A stretch of 46,521 nt of DNA, from assembly GCA_012838505.1 (NCBI GenBank), contig DUPD01000080.1, forward strand, positions 1-46,521. The letters run 5' to 3'. Origin of the DNA: Bacilli bacterium (lineage in GTDB: Bacteria > Bacillota > Bacilli > Bacillales > Amphibacillaceae). Each line of letters begins with the position of its first letter. Within the stretch, counting starts at the first letter, position 1. Position numbers and translations under genes: made by a program. This document shows, in pieces, positions 35,581-43,752 of the stretch. Below the pieces are notes generated by a model that saw only the letters and a program-made list of their open reading frames with translations, ran no database searches and was not told the DNA's origin.

Positions 35581-36484
35581 TTATAATCCCACCATTTTTT
35601 TAAGATAATAATATACTGACTCGATAAATGTTGGTTGATTGTCATCATTAATTTCTGCATAAGTAACTAAATCTAGTTGTCCTGCTTGTTCAAAACCCCA
35701 TTCATAGAGTCGCATATGATCAAACCAATCATTCGGATCATTAATTGTCACAGCAATTAATTGTGTTTCGTCTTTTTCGGCAACTGACACGAGCGTTCTG
35801 CCAGCAGCTTTGGTATAACCTGTCTTTCCGCCAATCGTGTACTGATAGTAATTTGTTAGTAATTTATTTTTATTATGCCAATGATACGTTCGTGATTCAG
35901 ATAAGTAAGTTTTCGTTTGATTAATTTCGGCAAAAGTAGCATTTTCCATGGCATAGCGCATTAATCGAGCAATATCTTTTGACGTTGAGTAATGGTCTTT
36001 AGCATCAAGCCCATGAGGATTAGCAAAACTGGATTGCTCTAGCCCAAGCCATGTTGCTTTTTCGTTCATTAAGTAAACAAACCCTTCAACACTTCCACCT
36101 ATATGCTCTGCGATCGCAATTGCCGCATCATTTCCTGACCTGAGCATGAGCCCGTACAGTAAGTCTTCTAATGACATCCATTCATTCTCAATCAAATAGA
36201 TTGATGAACCTTCTGCTAAAACGGCTTCTTGGCTGATCTTGACTTTGTCTTTCAAGTTGCCATGCTCAATCGCAATAATCGCTGTCATCACTTTAGTGAT
36301 ACTTGCAATCAACTGTGGAATATCCGCATTTTTTTTCATAAAGAATGATCCCACTTTCTTGATCAATTAAGATTGCTTGTTCTGCTGAAACCATTGGCTT
36401 AGCCTCAACTGGTTTTACGTTAATAATAGAAGCAAAAATGATCAAAATAGCTAGTCCTACTTGATTATAAATTTGTTTTTTCAT
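35581..36484 (-). pseudogene. dacB: D-Ala-D-Ala carboxypeptidase DacB, frameshifted
   Basis: In sporulating Bacillus this mother-cell penicillin-binding protein (PBP5*) controls cortex crosslinking. The first part (from 36484) has a signal peptide and AILIDQESGIILYEK. Then a run of eight A shifts the frame and it ends 13 codons later. The rest continues in the next frame from NADIPQLIASITKVMTAI, with the SXXK serine-lysine, the SGN motif (LMLRSGNDAA) and KTG (YTIGGKTGYTKAAG). Seven A would restore LYEKNAD. The joined product would be about 300 residues, against about 380 in B. subtilis, and appears to lack the C-terminal beta domain as well. Confidence 0.85.
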
Positions 36485-36671
36485 AAGACACCTTCTTTAT
36501 TCAAGCAAAATGTTGTTCACTTAAAGCTATGCGAATGAATAAACTGATATGCTTTAAATATTGTAACTGCGCTATTACTACTGGTATATTTAAATTGCTT
36601 TGTTGTTGCTAAAGCAAAGTAGCGAATGGAGCAAAATTAACACTTCGTTCTAAGATTATTACCTAAATAAA
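36485..36671. other. Gap between dacB and scpB
   Basis: About 190 bases upstream of dacB and beyond the scpB terminator. It contains a short inverted repeat (TTGCTTT with AAAGCAA near 36600-36623) and AT-rich sequence where the dacB-spmA-spmB promoter should lie. I could not pick out a convincing sigma-E or sigma-A promoter. Confidence 0.3.
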
Positions 36672-36707
36672 AAAGTGATTCAAACCTTTAATGGGTCGAA
36701 TCACTTT
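36672..36707 (-). terminator. Terminator of scpA-scpB
   Basis: AAAGTGATTC (36672-36681) pairs with GAATCACTTT (36698-36707), six bases after the scpB stop. The minus-strand flank is T-rich (TTTTTATTT). Confidence 0.8.
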
Positions 36708-36712
36708 CTATA

Positions 36713-37288
36713 TTATTCATCTGTTAACTTATCAAAATACAAACTTGCTTCTTCACTTACGTCGTCTTCATCAATTTGCTCATTTAACGGCGGCAATTCA
36801 TCAATTGAACGCAGACCGAAATACGTTAAAAAGTCTAACGTTGTACCGAACATCATTGGACGGCCAATCGTATTTTTCCGTCCGACCTCTTCAATTAAAC
36901 CACGTGAAAGGATTGTTTGAATCGGACGATCGCTTTTAACACCTCTAATTTCCTCAATCTCTGTTCGGGTGATCGGTTGATTATAAGCAACGATTGCTAA
37001 TGTTTCTAAACTTGCTTGAGTTAATTTTGATGTATGAGCGTTTGTTCGTAATTTTCGAAAATAGTCGCTATGTTCTGGTTTTGAGGCTAAATAGTAATGC
37101 TTTTCTGATTCAAGCATTTGCATCCCTCGAGAAGCATTTTCATAGTCATATTTTAATTCATTTAATATATGTTCAATCGTATCTTCATCTAATTCAGTAA
37201 TGACTGCCATTTGCTTAGCTGTTAATCCATCGGAACCTGAGACAAATAATAAACCTTCTACAACCGCTTTATATTGACTTAAATCCAA
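36713..37288 (-). CDS. scpB: Segregation and condensation protein B
   Basis: ScpB dimers, with ScpA and SMC, form the condensin that organises and segregates the chromosome. The 191 residues contain two winged-helix domains; the conserved core is LTQASLETLAIVAYNQPITR (about 90-109), then EIEEIRGVKSD and GRPMMFGTTLDFLTYFGL (about 142-159). It starts at a TTG nine bases after GGAGG, six bases after the scpA stop. Confidence 0.94.
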   Translation of the reverse strand: MDLSQYKAVVEGLLFVSGSDGLTAKQMAVITELDEDTIEHILNELKYDYENASRGMQMLESEKHYYLASKPEHSDYFRKLRTNAHTSKLTQASLETLAIVAYNQPITRTEIEEIRGVKSDRPIQTILSRGLIEEVGRKNTIGRPMMFGTTLDFLTYFGLRSIDELPPLNEQIDEDDVSEEASLYFDKLTDE

Positions 37289-37294
37289 TCTTGA

Positions 37295-38029
37295 TTACCT
37301 CCATTTATGTAAAATCAATTGATCAAATGTCCGCTCTTGCTCACAATAGATTAGTTTCTGTTTCATTAACTCAAGCATCGCCATAAATGTAACAATGATA
37401 TGCGATTTTGAGTAGTAAGGAAATAACGTTTCAAAAGGAACGCCGTTATCACTTAGCTCAACAATTTCTAAAACCTCTTCCATTCGCTGTTGGATCGGTA
37501 TCTCAATTTTTTCAATCGTCGTTGTCATTGGTTGGCTCCATTTTTTACGATTAAAAACAGCTTGCATTGCCTCTAACATATCGTAAATTGAGGCAGTATT
37601 TTCTTTAATTGGTGGTTTAATTTTTTCGGTTTCTTTAATCATTTCAGGAGATCTTGTAAAACTTTCTTTTTCTTCCCCTTCAATTTCTTTTAATTGCTCA
37701 GCTGCATCCTTATATTTTCGATATTCGATTAATCGAGCGACAAGCTCCGCTCTAGGATCATCTTCTTCATAATCGTCTTCATCCGTTATTTCTTGATTTG
37801 GTAAAAGCATTTCGCTTTTAATCGCAAGTAAAGTAGCGGCCATAACTAAAAACTCACTTGCCACATTTAAATCAAGCTTTTGCATCGTTTCAATGTATTC
37901 TAGATATTGAGTTGTGATTAACGCAACAGGAATATCATAAATATCAATTTCGTATTGTTTGATTAAATGGAGTAATAAATCCAGTGGTCCTTCAAAACCA
38001 TCAATTTTAACTTGATAAGATTCAATCAT
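37295..38029 (-). CDS. scpA: Segregation and condensation protein A
   Basis: The kleisin subunit bridging SMC heads. The 244-residue protein starts MIESYQVKIDGFEGPLDLLL, where the FEGPLDLLL motif marks the SMC-neck-binding N-terminus. The middle is acidic and charged, and the C-terminal winged helix (about 170-244) contacts the other SMC head. I chose the ATG at 38029 with AAGGGG eight bases upstream; an in-frame start nine codons earlier precedes that site. It is cotranscribed with scpB. Confidence 0.94.
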   Translation of the reverse strand: MIESYQVKIDGFEGPLDLLLHLIKQYEIDIYDIPVALITTQYLEYIETMQKLDLNVASEFLVMAATLLAIKSEMLLPNQEITDEDDYEEDDPRAELVARLIEYRKYKDAAEQLKEIEGEEKESFTRSPEMIKETEKIKPPIKENTASIYDMLEAMQAVFNRKKWSQPMTTTIEKIEIPIQQRMEEVLEIVELSDNGVPFETLFPYYSKSHIIVTFMAMLELMKQKLIYCEQERTFDQLILHKWR

Positions 38030-38369
38030 AAGGCGCGCCCCTTCACAAAGTATCACTAAACTATTGATTATTATAACACATTATCATTTAGCATTACTTT
38101 AAAAACAAGGAAATAAAATGAATTTTACTTTACAAATAATTTACATTTAATTAGTTCAAAACTCGAAATCAGTAACATCGGACAATTTTTGATCTTAATG
38201 ACTAAAATTTATTCAATGTAGGGCTTACTTCGGACAAATTTCAATGTAAATTATTAAAATTTGTCCGATCCTTAAGAAATTAAACAAACATGATCAATTT
38301 GCTTTATAATGATTTGTTAGCGTTTTTGTTCAATCTAAATAATTATCAAATTCATGAAAATAAAAAAGA
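38030..38369. other. Gap between scpA and ribT
   Basis: About 340 AT-rich bases with no open frame that has a ribosome binding site. The stretch nearest scpA should hold its promoter, but none is clear. The middle holds a perfect 12-base inverted repeat with a related half-site (separate entry). In B. subtilis ypuF lies hereabouts; no trace of it is recognisable. Confidence 0.4.
38230..38268. repeat. TCGGACAAATTT inverted repeat with a distant half-site
   Basis: TCGGACAAATTT (38230-38241) and AAATTTGTCCGA (38257-38268) are perfect inverted copies separated by 15 bases. A near copy, ATCGGACAATTTTT, occurs at about 38177-38190. No T run follows the second arm. It has the look of a dimeric protein-binding site rather than a terminator. 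I cannot match it to a known Bacillus regulator. Confidence 0.45.
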
Positions 38370-38402
38370 GAGTTATTTCTCCGGGCTTCGGAAAAATAAC
38401 TC
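38370..38402 (-). terminator. Terminator of ribT
   Basis: GAGTTATTTCTCCGG (from 38370) pairs with the AATAACTC side ending at 38402, through a long stem closed by a short loop. On the minus strand TCTTTTTTATTTT follows. Confidence 0.75.
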
Positions 38403-38430
38403 TTAGCATAATCACGTTGTCTAGGATTGA

Positions 38431-38781
38431 TTAATTACACTTGCTTAAAAATGATTGTGTCAGTTCGTTCGCAACGACTTCAAGCTTGCCATGATAAATC
38501 TCGCGAACTTCTTGGATCATTTTTTGTCCAATCCCTTGCTCTCGATGTGATGGATTAACAGAAATATGCTGTACAACGACTTGACCATTTGCTTCATTCA
38601 CTACTACACCAATGGCACCTAATACATCATCATTTTCTCTCCATAAATAAAGTTGCCAGTTCTCATTTTCTTCGTATGCTTTCATTGTAATTGTTAATTT
38701 CTTAACATCTTTCTCTTCAGGCATAAAAGATAATAGACCCATTGCAATCTTTTCCATCGATTTTTTATATCGGATTAACAT
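38431..38781 (-). CDS. ribT: GNAT acetyltransferase RibT
   Basis: The 116-residue protein matches B. subtilis RibT closely at both ends: MLIRYKKSMEKIAMGLLSFM at the start, VQHISVNPSHREQGIGQKMI (acetyl-CoA loop, about 70-89) and ANELTQSFLSKC at the end. RibT is the last gene of the riboflavin operon in B. subtilis; its substrate is not established. Here the rib biosynthetic genes are missing and ribT stands alone between ppiB and scpA with its own terminator. The ATG has AAAGGGG upstream. Confidence 0.9.
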   Translation of the reverse strand: MLIRYKKSMEKIAMGLLSFMPEEKDVKKLTITMKAYEENENWQLYLWRENDDVLGAIGVVVNEANGQVVVQHISVNPSHREQGIGQKMIQEVREIYHGKLEVVANELTQSFLSKCN

Positions 38782-38867
38782 AATTACCCCTTTACTAGAT
38801 CACTAAATCATGACCTCTAAAATATACTATTTATTCACTAATATCATATTCATTAGTCATAAAATTG

Positions 38868-39305
38868 TTAAACTTCTGCTACTACTACCGACTTCATAAC
38901 GTCGCCCTGTTTAATCCTTAAAACGATATCCATCCCCTCAGTTACTTGACCAAACACCGTATGAACACCATCTAAATGTGGTTGTGGTTCATGAACGAGG
39001 AAGAATTGGCTTCCACCTGTATCTTTACCTGCATGTGCCATTGATAATGACCCTGCTACGTGCTTATGCGGGTTACCTTCAGTCTCACATTTGATTGAGT
39101 AGCCTGGGCCACCAGCTCCCGTACCAGTCGGATCGCCACCTTGTGCTACGAAACCTGGAATAACTCGGTGGAAAGTAACACCATCATAAAACTTTTCATT
39201 CGCTAATTTTTCAAAGTTTGCTACTGTACCTGGTGCAGCTTCCTCATATAATTCAATAATAATTTTTTCACCATTTTCAAAAGTGATTGTTGCTTGTTTT
39301 GTCAT
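38868..39305 (-). CDS. ppiB: Peptidyl-prolyl cis-trans isomerase B (cyclophilin)
   Basis: A cytosolic cyclophilin of 145 residues. [20 protein letters not shown] (about 50-69) contains the catalytic arginine and the active-site loop, with [18 protein letters not shown] and [17 protein letters not shown] completing the fold. It speeds prolyl isomerisation in protein folding. The ATG has GGAGG upstream and lies 17 bases after lysA, as in B. subtilis. Confidence 0.95.
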   Translation of the reverse strand: MTKQATITFENGEKIIIELYEEAAPGTVANFEKLANEKFYDGVTFHRVIPGFVAQGGDPTGTGAGGPGYSIKCETEGNPHKHVAGSLSMAHAGKDTGGSQFFLVHEPQPHLDGVHTVFGQVTEGMDIVLRIKQGDVMKSVVVAEV

Positions 39306-39322
39306 ATTATTTCCTCCATCTT

Positions 39323-40621
39323 CTATTCATATGATAAGTCATAGCGTGAAACGTCTTGGTATGCTTCTCTTTCCACAACTAATTTATCTTTACCGTCCTC
39401 AACAAATACGACAGCTGGTTTAGCGAACCGGTTATAGTGACTTGCCATCGAATAACCATATGCTCCTGTGCTAAACACTGCTAGTATATCACCAGCATCT
39501 ACTTCTGGCAATCTTAAATCCCAGATTAGCATATCACCAGATTCACAACACTTGCCAGCAATTGAACCTTCGTACGTCTTTGGAGCGTTAACTTTATTAG
39601 CTATGATCGCATCATATTTCGCGTCATATAAAGCAGGGCGAATATTATCTGTCATCCCACCATCTACCGAAATATAATTACGTACGTTAGGGATTTCTTT
39701 CTTTGAACCAACCTCATAAAGCGTGATCCCCGCATTTCCTACAATTGCACGACCTGGTTCAATCCATATCTCTGGGAACTCCATTTGATAGGCATTAGCT
39801 TGTGCCTTAATTTCTTCTACAAGAGCAGTTACATAGTCTTCAAGTGGTAGTGGTTGATCTTCATCTGTATAACGAATTCCGAATCCGCCCCCAACGTTTA
39901 AAACATCTGGATCAAACTGATAATTTATTTTCCAGTCATTCATAAGCTCGAATAACCGTTTGACCGCTAAAACAAAACCTTCAGTTTCAAAAATTTGCGA
40001 ACCGATATGACAATGTAGTCCTTTAAGTTGGATCTGATCTGATTTTAATAAACGTTTAAAAGCTTCTTCAGCTTGTCCACTATTTATATCAAAACCAAAT
40101 TTCGAGTCTTCATTACCCGTTAGTATGTAATCATGGGTATGTGCTTCAATACCTGGTGTGACACGGATCAATACATCCATCTTTTGATTGGCTTCAGTCA
40201 ATAATTGATCAAGTAATTCAATTTCATAAAAATTATCAATTACAATACAGCCGATTTTATTTTCAATGGCCATTTTCAATTCTGCATGGCTTTTATTATT
40301 TCCATGTAAATGAATTTTTTCAACCGGAAAGTCTGCTTTCAGTGCCGTATAAAGCTCACCTTGTGAGACGACATCTAAACTTAATCCTTCTTGTTTAGCA
40401 ACTTGTAGCATCGCCACGGATGAAAAAGCTTTACTCGCATAAGCAACTTGTGCTTTTACACCTAACTTCTCAAACTGATTGACAAATGAACGTGCATTTG
40501 CCCGAATTCGATTGACATCATAAACATATAAAGGAGTACCATATTTCTTTGCTAAATCAATTGTATCTATGCCCCCAAAAATAAGGTGGTCTTTTTCATT
40601 AGTCTTAATTTGTTCGTTCAC
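39323..40621 (-). CDS. lysA: Diaminopimelate decarboxylase
   Basis: It makes lysine from meso-diaminopimelate. The 432 residues show the alanine-racemase-fold PLP enzyme pattern: the PLP lysine in [17 protein letters not shown] (about 57-73), [35 protein letters not shown] and the active-site cysteine in [11 protein letters not shown]. It starts at a GTG with AGGGGGG upstream. A terminator separates it from the spoVAF remnant; in B. subtilis it lies right after spoVAF. Confidence 0.95.
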   Translation of the reverse strand: MNEQIKTNEKDHLIFGGIDTIDLAKKYGTPLYVYDVNRIRANARSFVNQFEKLGVKAQVAYASKAFSSVAMLQVAKQEGLSLDVVSQGELYTALKADFPVEKIHLHGNNKSHAELKMAIENKIGCIVIDNFYEIELLDQLLTEANQKMDVLIRVTPGIEAHTHDYILTGNEDSKFGFDINSGQAEEAFKRLLKSDQIQLKGLHCHIGSQIFETEGFVLAVKRLFELMNDWKINYQFDPDVLNVGGGFGIRYTDEDQPLPLEDYVTALVEEIKAQANAYQMEFPEIWIEPGRAIVGNAGITLYEVGSKKEIPNVRNYISVDGGMTDNIRPALYDAKYDAIIANKVNAPKTYEGSIAGKCCESGDMLIWDLRLPEVDAGDILAVFSTGAYGYSMASHYNRFAKPAVVFVEDGKDKLVVEREAYQDVSRYDLSYE

Positions 40622-40705
40622 CTTATGCCCCCCTAATTTAGCTCAACACCAACCTAATTTACATTATCTCGTCTTGATCAAGTAGCAACTAATAATGTAA
40701 AAATA

Positions 40706-40753
40706 AACATCCCTTTAGAGAGATATTGATAATATACCTAATAAAGGGATGTT
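40706..40753 (-). terminator. Terminator upstream of lysA
   Basis: AACATCCCTTTA (40706-40717) pairs perfectly with TAAAGGGATGTT (40742-40753) around a 24-base loop. On the minus strand TATTTTT follows. It ends transcription coming from the dacF/spoVAF side. Confidence 0.75.
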
Positions 40754-40756
40754 ATT

Positions 40757-40849
40757 TTAGTTTAGCTTGTTTGCTAATTTCTCATCTACATCTGACAAGT
40801 GATTTTGAAGTAAATGTCTCAGTAAACGGTTCTTTTTAATAAAATTAAT
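40757..40849 (-). pseudogene. Possible 3' gene remnant before the terminator
   Basis: Thirty codons are open between two stops, ending INFIKKNRLLRHLLQ...KLANKLN, and the stop lies three bases before a strong terminator, the arrangement expected of a gene's end. There is no start or ribosome binding site. I do not recognise the sequence. It may be the tail of a gene whose body was lost during the rearrangements around spoVAF, or chance. Confidence 0.25.
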
Positions 40850-40889
40850 TTACCACATGTCTTAGTTGGAATCAACTTTAAGGGCATAT

Positions 40890-41639
40890 TTAGTCAACTT
40901 TTTGTTTTACTTGCGTGATACTTGGGCGTGTTTCTTTCGCTGGTACACTATAACGAATCAAAATTTGGCGTAAAGCGCGAAAGTTGAATGGAATAAACGG
41001 CCATAAATATGGTGTATTAAAAGATTTAACACTTGCCAATGCTAAAATATAAAATGTTGATGCGACAACAAAACCTGGTAGACTAAAAGCAAAGGTTGCC
41101 AAAACGATCATGATTCTAGCAAGTTTGTTAGCAATACTTAATTCATAACTTGGTGTGGCATATGACCCTACTGCAGCAACCGATACGTACAGAATAACTT
41201 CTCCTGTAAACAGTCCCGCTTCAATCGCAATGTCACCAATTAATACAGCTGCAATCAACCCCATTGCTGTTGATAATGGTGTTGGTGTATGAATTGCCGC
41301 CATTCGCAACAGCTCAACACCTACATCTGCAAGGATAATTTGTAAAAACAAAGGTACGTTTCCTGTATTCTCATTTGGACCAATAAATTCTAACGCTTCT
41401 GGTAATAACCCCTGCTCAATCGAAAGCAAATACCAAAATGGTAAAATAAATATCGAGGTAATGATCCCGAGAAATCGAATCCACCTAACAAAGGTACCTG
41501 ATGCTGGTGTTTGTCGGTACTCTTCTGCATGTTGAACATGATGAAATAGGGTTGTCGGTGTAATAATCATACTTGGCGACGTATCAACCATAATAATAAC
41601 GTGACCTTCAAAAATCCAACAAACTTGAAATTGTCGCAT
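40890..41639 (-). pseudogene. spoVAF: SpoVAF, C-terminal half only
   Basis: The 249-codon frame matches the C-terminal half of SpoVAF, a GerA-type spore membrane protein of about 490 residues. Family sequence begins at FEGHVIIMVDTSPSMIITPT and includes FHHVQHAEEYRQTPA, LRMAAIHTPTPLSTAMGLIA and ATPSYELSIANKLARI. The first nine or so codons are dacF sequence read in another frame. No ribosome binding site precedes the apparent start at 41639. The N-terminal half and all upstream spoVA genes are gone. The remaining half is still an open frame. Confidence 0.9.
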
Positions 41640-42426
41640 TTCTTTCTTTAGGTGTTTCTGCTCCCATCACAACAGCAATTAAACGCATATCATCCTTCGA
41701 TGCAGTTGCTGTTAAACAATATTTAGCTTCCTGAGTGAAGCCAGTCTTTAAGCCATCAACACCTGGATAAAATTTTACGAGTCGATTTGTATTAACTAGC
41801 CAAAATTCGTCTTCAGTATCTTTTCTTAAATAATCTTCATAGATTGATGTATAGTCAGTAATAAATTGATATCTTAATAGAGCTCTTGCAATCATCGCCA
41901 TATCATAAGCAGATGAGTAGTGATTTTCTGCTGGTAAGCCCGTTGTATTTTGAAATTGTGTTTCTTCTAATCCCAAATCTGTTAGTCTTTGATTCATCAC
42001 TTGAATAAAAGCCTGTTCGCTACCGTATACATATTCCGCTAGAGCAACACTCGCATCATTTGCTGAAGCTATGGCGACAGCCTTTAATAAATCATCAACA
42101 GTCATCTCTTCATTTGGTTCCAAGAAAATTTGCGATCCACCCATCGAGGCCGCATTTTCACTAATGACAACTGTATCGTTTAATCCAATCCGTCCTTCTT
42201 CAATTGCTTCAGCAATAAGTAGCATCGTCATCATTTTTGTCATGCTTGCAGGGGGGAGCGATTGATTGCTATTATTCTCATACAAAACTTCACCTGTATC
42301 TTGTTCAATTAAAATGACACTTTTCCCTTTTAGCTCTAAATCAGGTTGTCTTTCTTCGGCTGATAGATTGATTGGTCGGATTAAGAACATCATCATGCAG
42401 AAGAACAATATTATTCGTTTCATCAT
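41608..42426 (-). CDS. dacF: D-Ala-D-Ala carboxypeptidase DacF, C-terminally truncated
   Basis: A low-molecular-weight penicillin-binding protein, forespore-made in B. subtilis. The 272 residues include a signal peptide (about 1-24), SXXK in PPASMTKMMTMLLIAEAIEE (about 57-76), the SAN motif in AVAIASANDASVALAEYVYG and KTG in YPGVDGLKTGFTQEAKYCLT. It stops at TISSLLDF, where relatives (about 389 residues) continue with the C-terminal beta domain. The stop comes from fused spoVAF DNA. The catalytic domain is complete, so a shortened enzyme lacking its membrane-associating end could still be made. The ATG has AGGAGG upstream. Confidence 0.9.
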   Translation of the reverse strand: MMKRIILFFCMMMFLIRPINLSAEERQPDLELKGKSVILIEQDTGEVLYENNSNQSLPPASMTKMMTMLLIAEAIEEGRIGLNDTVVISENAASMGGSQIFLEPNEEMTVDDLLKAVAIASANDASVALAEYVYGSEQAFIQVMNQRLTDLGLEETQFQNTTGLPAENHYSSAYDMAMIARALLRYQFITDYTSIYEDYLRKDTEDEFWLVNTNRLVKFYPGVDGLKTGFTQEAKYCLTATASKDDMRLIAVVMGAETPKERNATISSLLDF

Positions 42427-42486
42427 TCAAGCCTCCTAAATATTAATAGTTCCATTTTTGCCAAGTTTGAGCTTTTTTATAACAAA

Positions 42487-42518
42487 AAAACATCAAGAAC
42501 TTAAGTTCTTGATGTTTT
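42487..42518 (-). terminator. Terminator of xerD
   Basis: A perfect stem (ACATCAAGAAC with GTTCTTGATGT) with a TTAA loop and A/T flanks on both sides, directly after the xerD stop. Confidence 0.9.
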
Positions 42519-42519
42519 A

Positions 42520-43407
42520 TCAGGCACGTGGGTGGTGTTGGCCATAGATATCTTTTAATCTTTTTCTTGAAATATGTGTGTATATTTGTGTTGTTGAAAT
42601 ATCTGCATGACCAAGCATTTCCTGGACAGCACGTAGGTCTGCACCGTTTTCTAACAAATGTGTTGCAAATGAATGTCTGAGCATGTGCGGTGTAATGTTC
42701 TTTTTAATTTGTTTGTCTCGAGCAATCGACTTTAAGATTTTCCAAAAGCCTTGTCTCGTTAAAGGGCGTCCATGTTGATTGACAAACAATGCATCCGTTG
42801 CTTGGCCTTTAACTAAAAATTCACGAGCAGTATCAAGATAGTACTCAATCGCATCTTTAGCTAAATCTCCTAATGGTACAATTCTTTCTTTACCTCCCTT
42901 ACCAAAGCACCGAATAAAGCCCATCATCAAATGTAGGTCACTCATTGTTAAGTCTATTAATTCAGATACTCTCAGTCCTGTTGCGTAGAGCGTTTCAACC
43001 ATCGCTTTATTCCTCGTCGATAGTGGATCAACCGTTTCAATCGATAATAGTTGATCGACTTCTTCCGCCGACAAAACCTTTGGTAGAGTTCTCGTCTTTT
43101 TAGGTGACTCAATATGAATCGTCGGGTCTTTTGAAACAATTCGATCCATCACTAAGAATTGATGAAATTTCCTTAACGTCGAAATTGTTCGAGCAATCGT
43201 TGTTGATTTCGCCCCTTGATCATTCATGTGATATAAAAAATGAGTAATAACAGTATGATCGACTACTTGCCAACTGTTTATTTGTCCGACATCATGCAAA
43301 TAATTAAGATACTTAGTCAAATCGCGCCGATATGCTTCAAGTGTATTGTCTGCAAGACCACGCTCAATTTGAATGTAATGAATAAAATCTTCTATCGCAA
43401 ACTTCAT
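42520..43407 (-). CDS. xerD: Tyrosine recombinase XerD
   Basis: It resolves chromosome dimers at dif with XerC (CodV). The 295 residues have the SAM-like N-terminal domain (FIHYIQIERGLADNTLEAYR, about 8-27) and the catalytic set: arginine in LYATGLRVSELIDL, lysine in GKGGKERIVPL, HMLRHSFATHLLENGADLRA (His-X-X-Arg), GHADISTTQIYTH (His and nucleophile Tyr). It corresponds to B. subtilis RipX. The drm and pupG genes that separate it from dacF in B. subtilis are absent. The ATG has GAGGGGTGG upstream. Confidence 0.95.
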   Translation of the reverse strand: MKFAIEDFIHYIQIERGLADNTLEAYRRDLTKYLNYLHDVGQINSWQVVDHTVITHFLYHMNDQGAKSTTIARTISTLRKFHQFLVMDRIVSKDPTIHIESPKKTRTLPKVLSAEEVDQLLSIETVDPLSTRNKAMVETLYATGLRVSELIDLTMSDLHLMMGFIRCFGKGGKERIVPLGDLAKDAIEYYLDTAREFLVKGQATDALFVNQHGRPLTRQGFWKILKSIARDKQIKKNITPHMLRHSFATHLLENGADLRAVQEMLGHADISTTQIYTHISRKRLKDIYGQHHPRA

Positions 43408-43423
43408 CCTTCCACCCCTCTAT

Positions 43424-43606
43424 TTAGTTTAAGAAAAACTTAAATAAGTTTACTTGTTCTGCGGCCTTTTCAGGTTCAATATGTCTTAACTGCTGTTGAT
43501 ATTCATTTCTCATCATGCTAACGCCATATAAAAAGATTGAAAAAGTAATTAAAAAAATAATGACAACTTTTATCATCTCGGTGATGATTTGTTTTAACTT
43601 AACCAT
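43424..43606 (-). CDS. yqzK: YqzK family small membrane protein (DUF4227)
   Basis: A 60-residue protein with one membrane span (about 13-32, VVIIFLITFSIFLYGVSMMR) and a short charged tail (HIEPEKAAEQVN). Small size, single N-terminal span and the position between xerD and fur match YqzK, whose function is unknown. The ATG has AAGGGACG upstream. It lies 16 bases before xerD and probably shares its transcript. Confidence 0.75.
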   Translation of the reverse strand: MVKLKQIITEMIKVVIIFLITFSIFLYGVSMMRNEYQQQLRHIEPEKAAEQVNLFKFFLN

Positions 43607-43700
43607 GTTAGCTCGTCCCTTCTACTTACATACTAAAACCATTATTGTTCTAGTACCTATTTTAAACAGGAAAAGCTAACATTAAACATTAAATGATTAA

Positions 43701-43726
43701 AGGAGCTATTACAATTAACAGCTCCT
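43701..43726 (-). terminator. Terminator of fur
   Basis: AGGAGCTATTA pairs with TAACAGCTCCT (43701-43726), allowing one mismatch, 27 bases after the fur stop. The T run is weak (TTTAATCATTT). Confidence 0.6.
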
Positions 43727-43752
43727 AGATTTAATTTAAAGACGATTCAGTT

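Noticed and set aside
36675-36939. Overlapping plus-strand open frames opposite scpB
   Set aside because: Both lie antisense to the conserved scpB reading frame and its terminator, without family resemblance.
41640-42426. Calling dacF a dead gene
   Set aside because: Its transpeptidase domain, signal peptide and ribosome binding site are intact, so a shortened active enzyme is possible. I list it as a truncated CDS.
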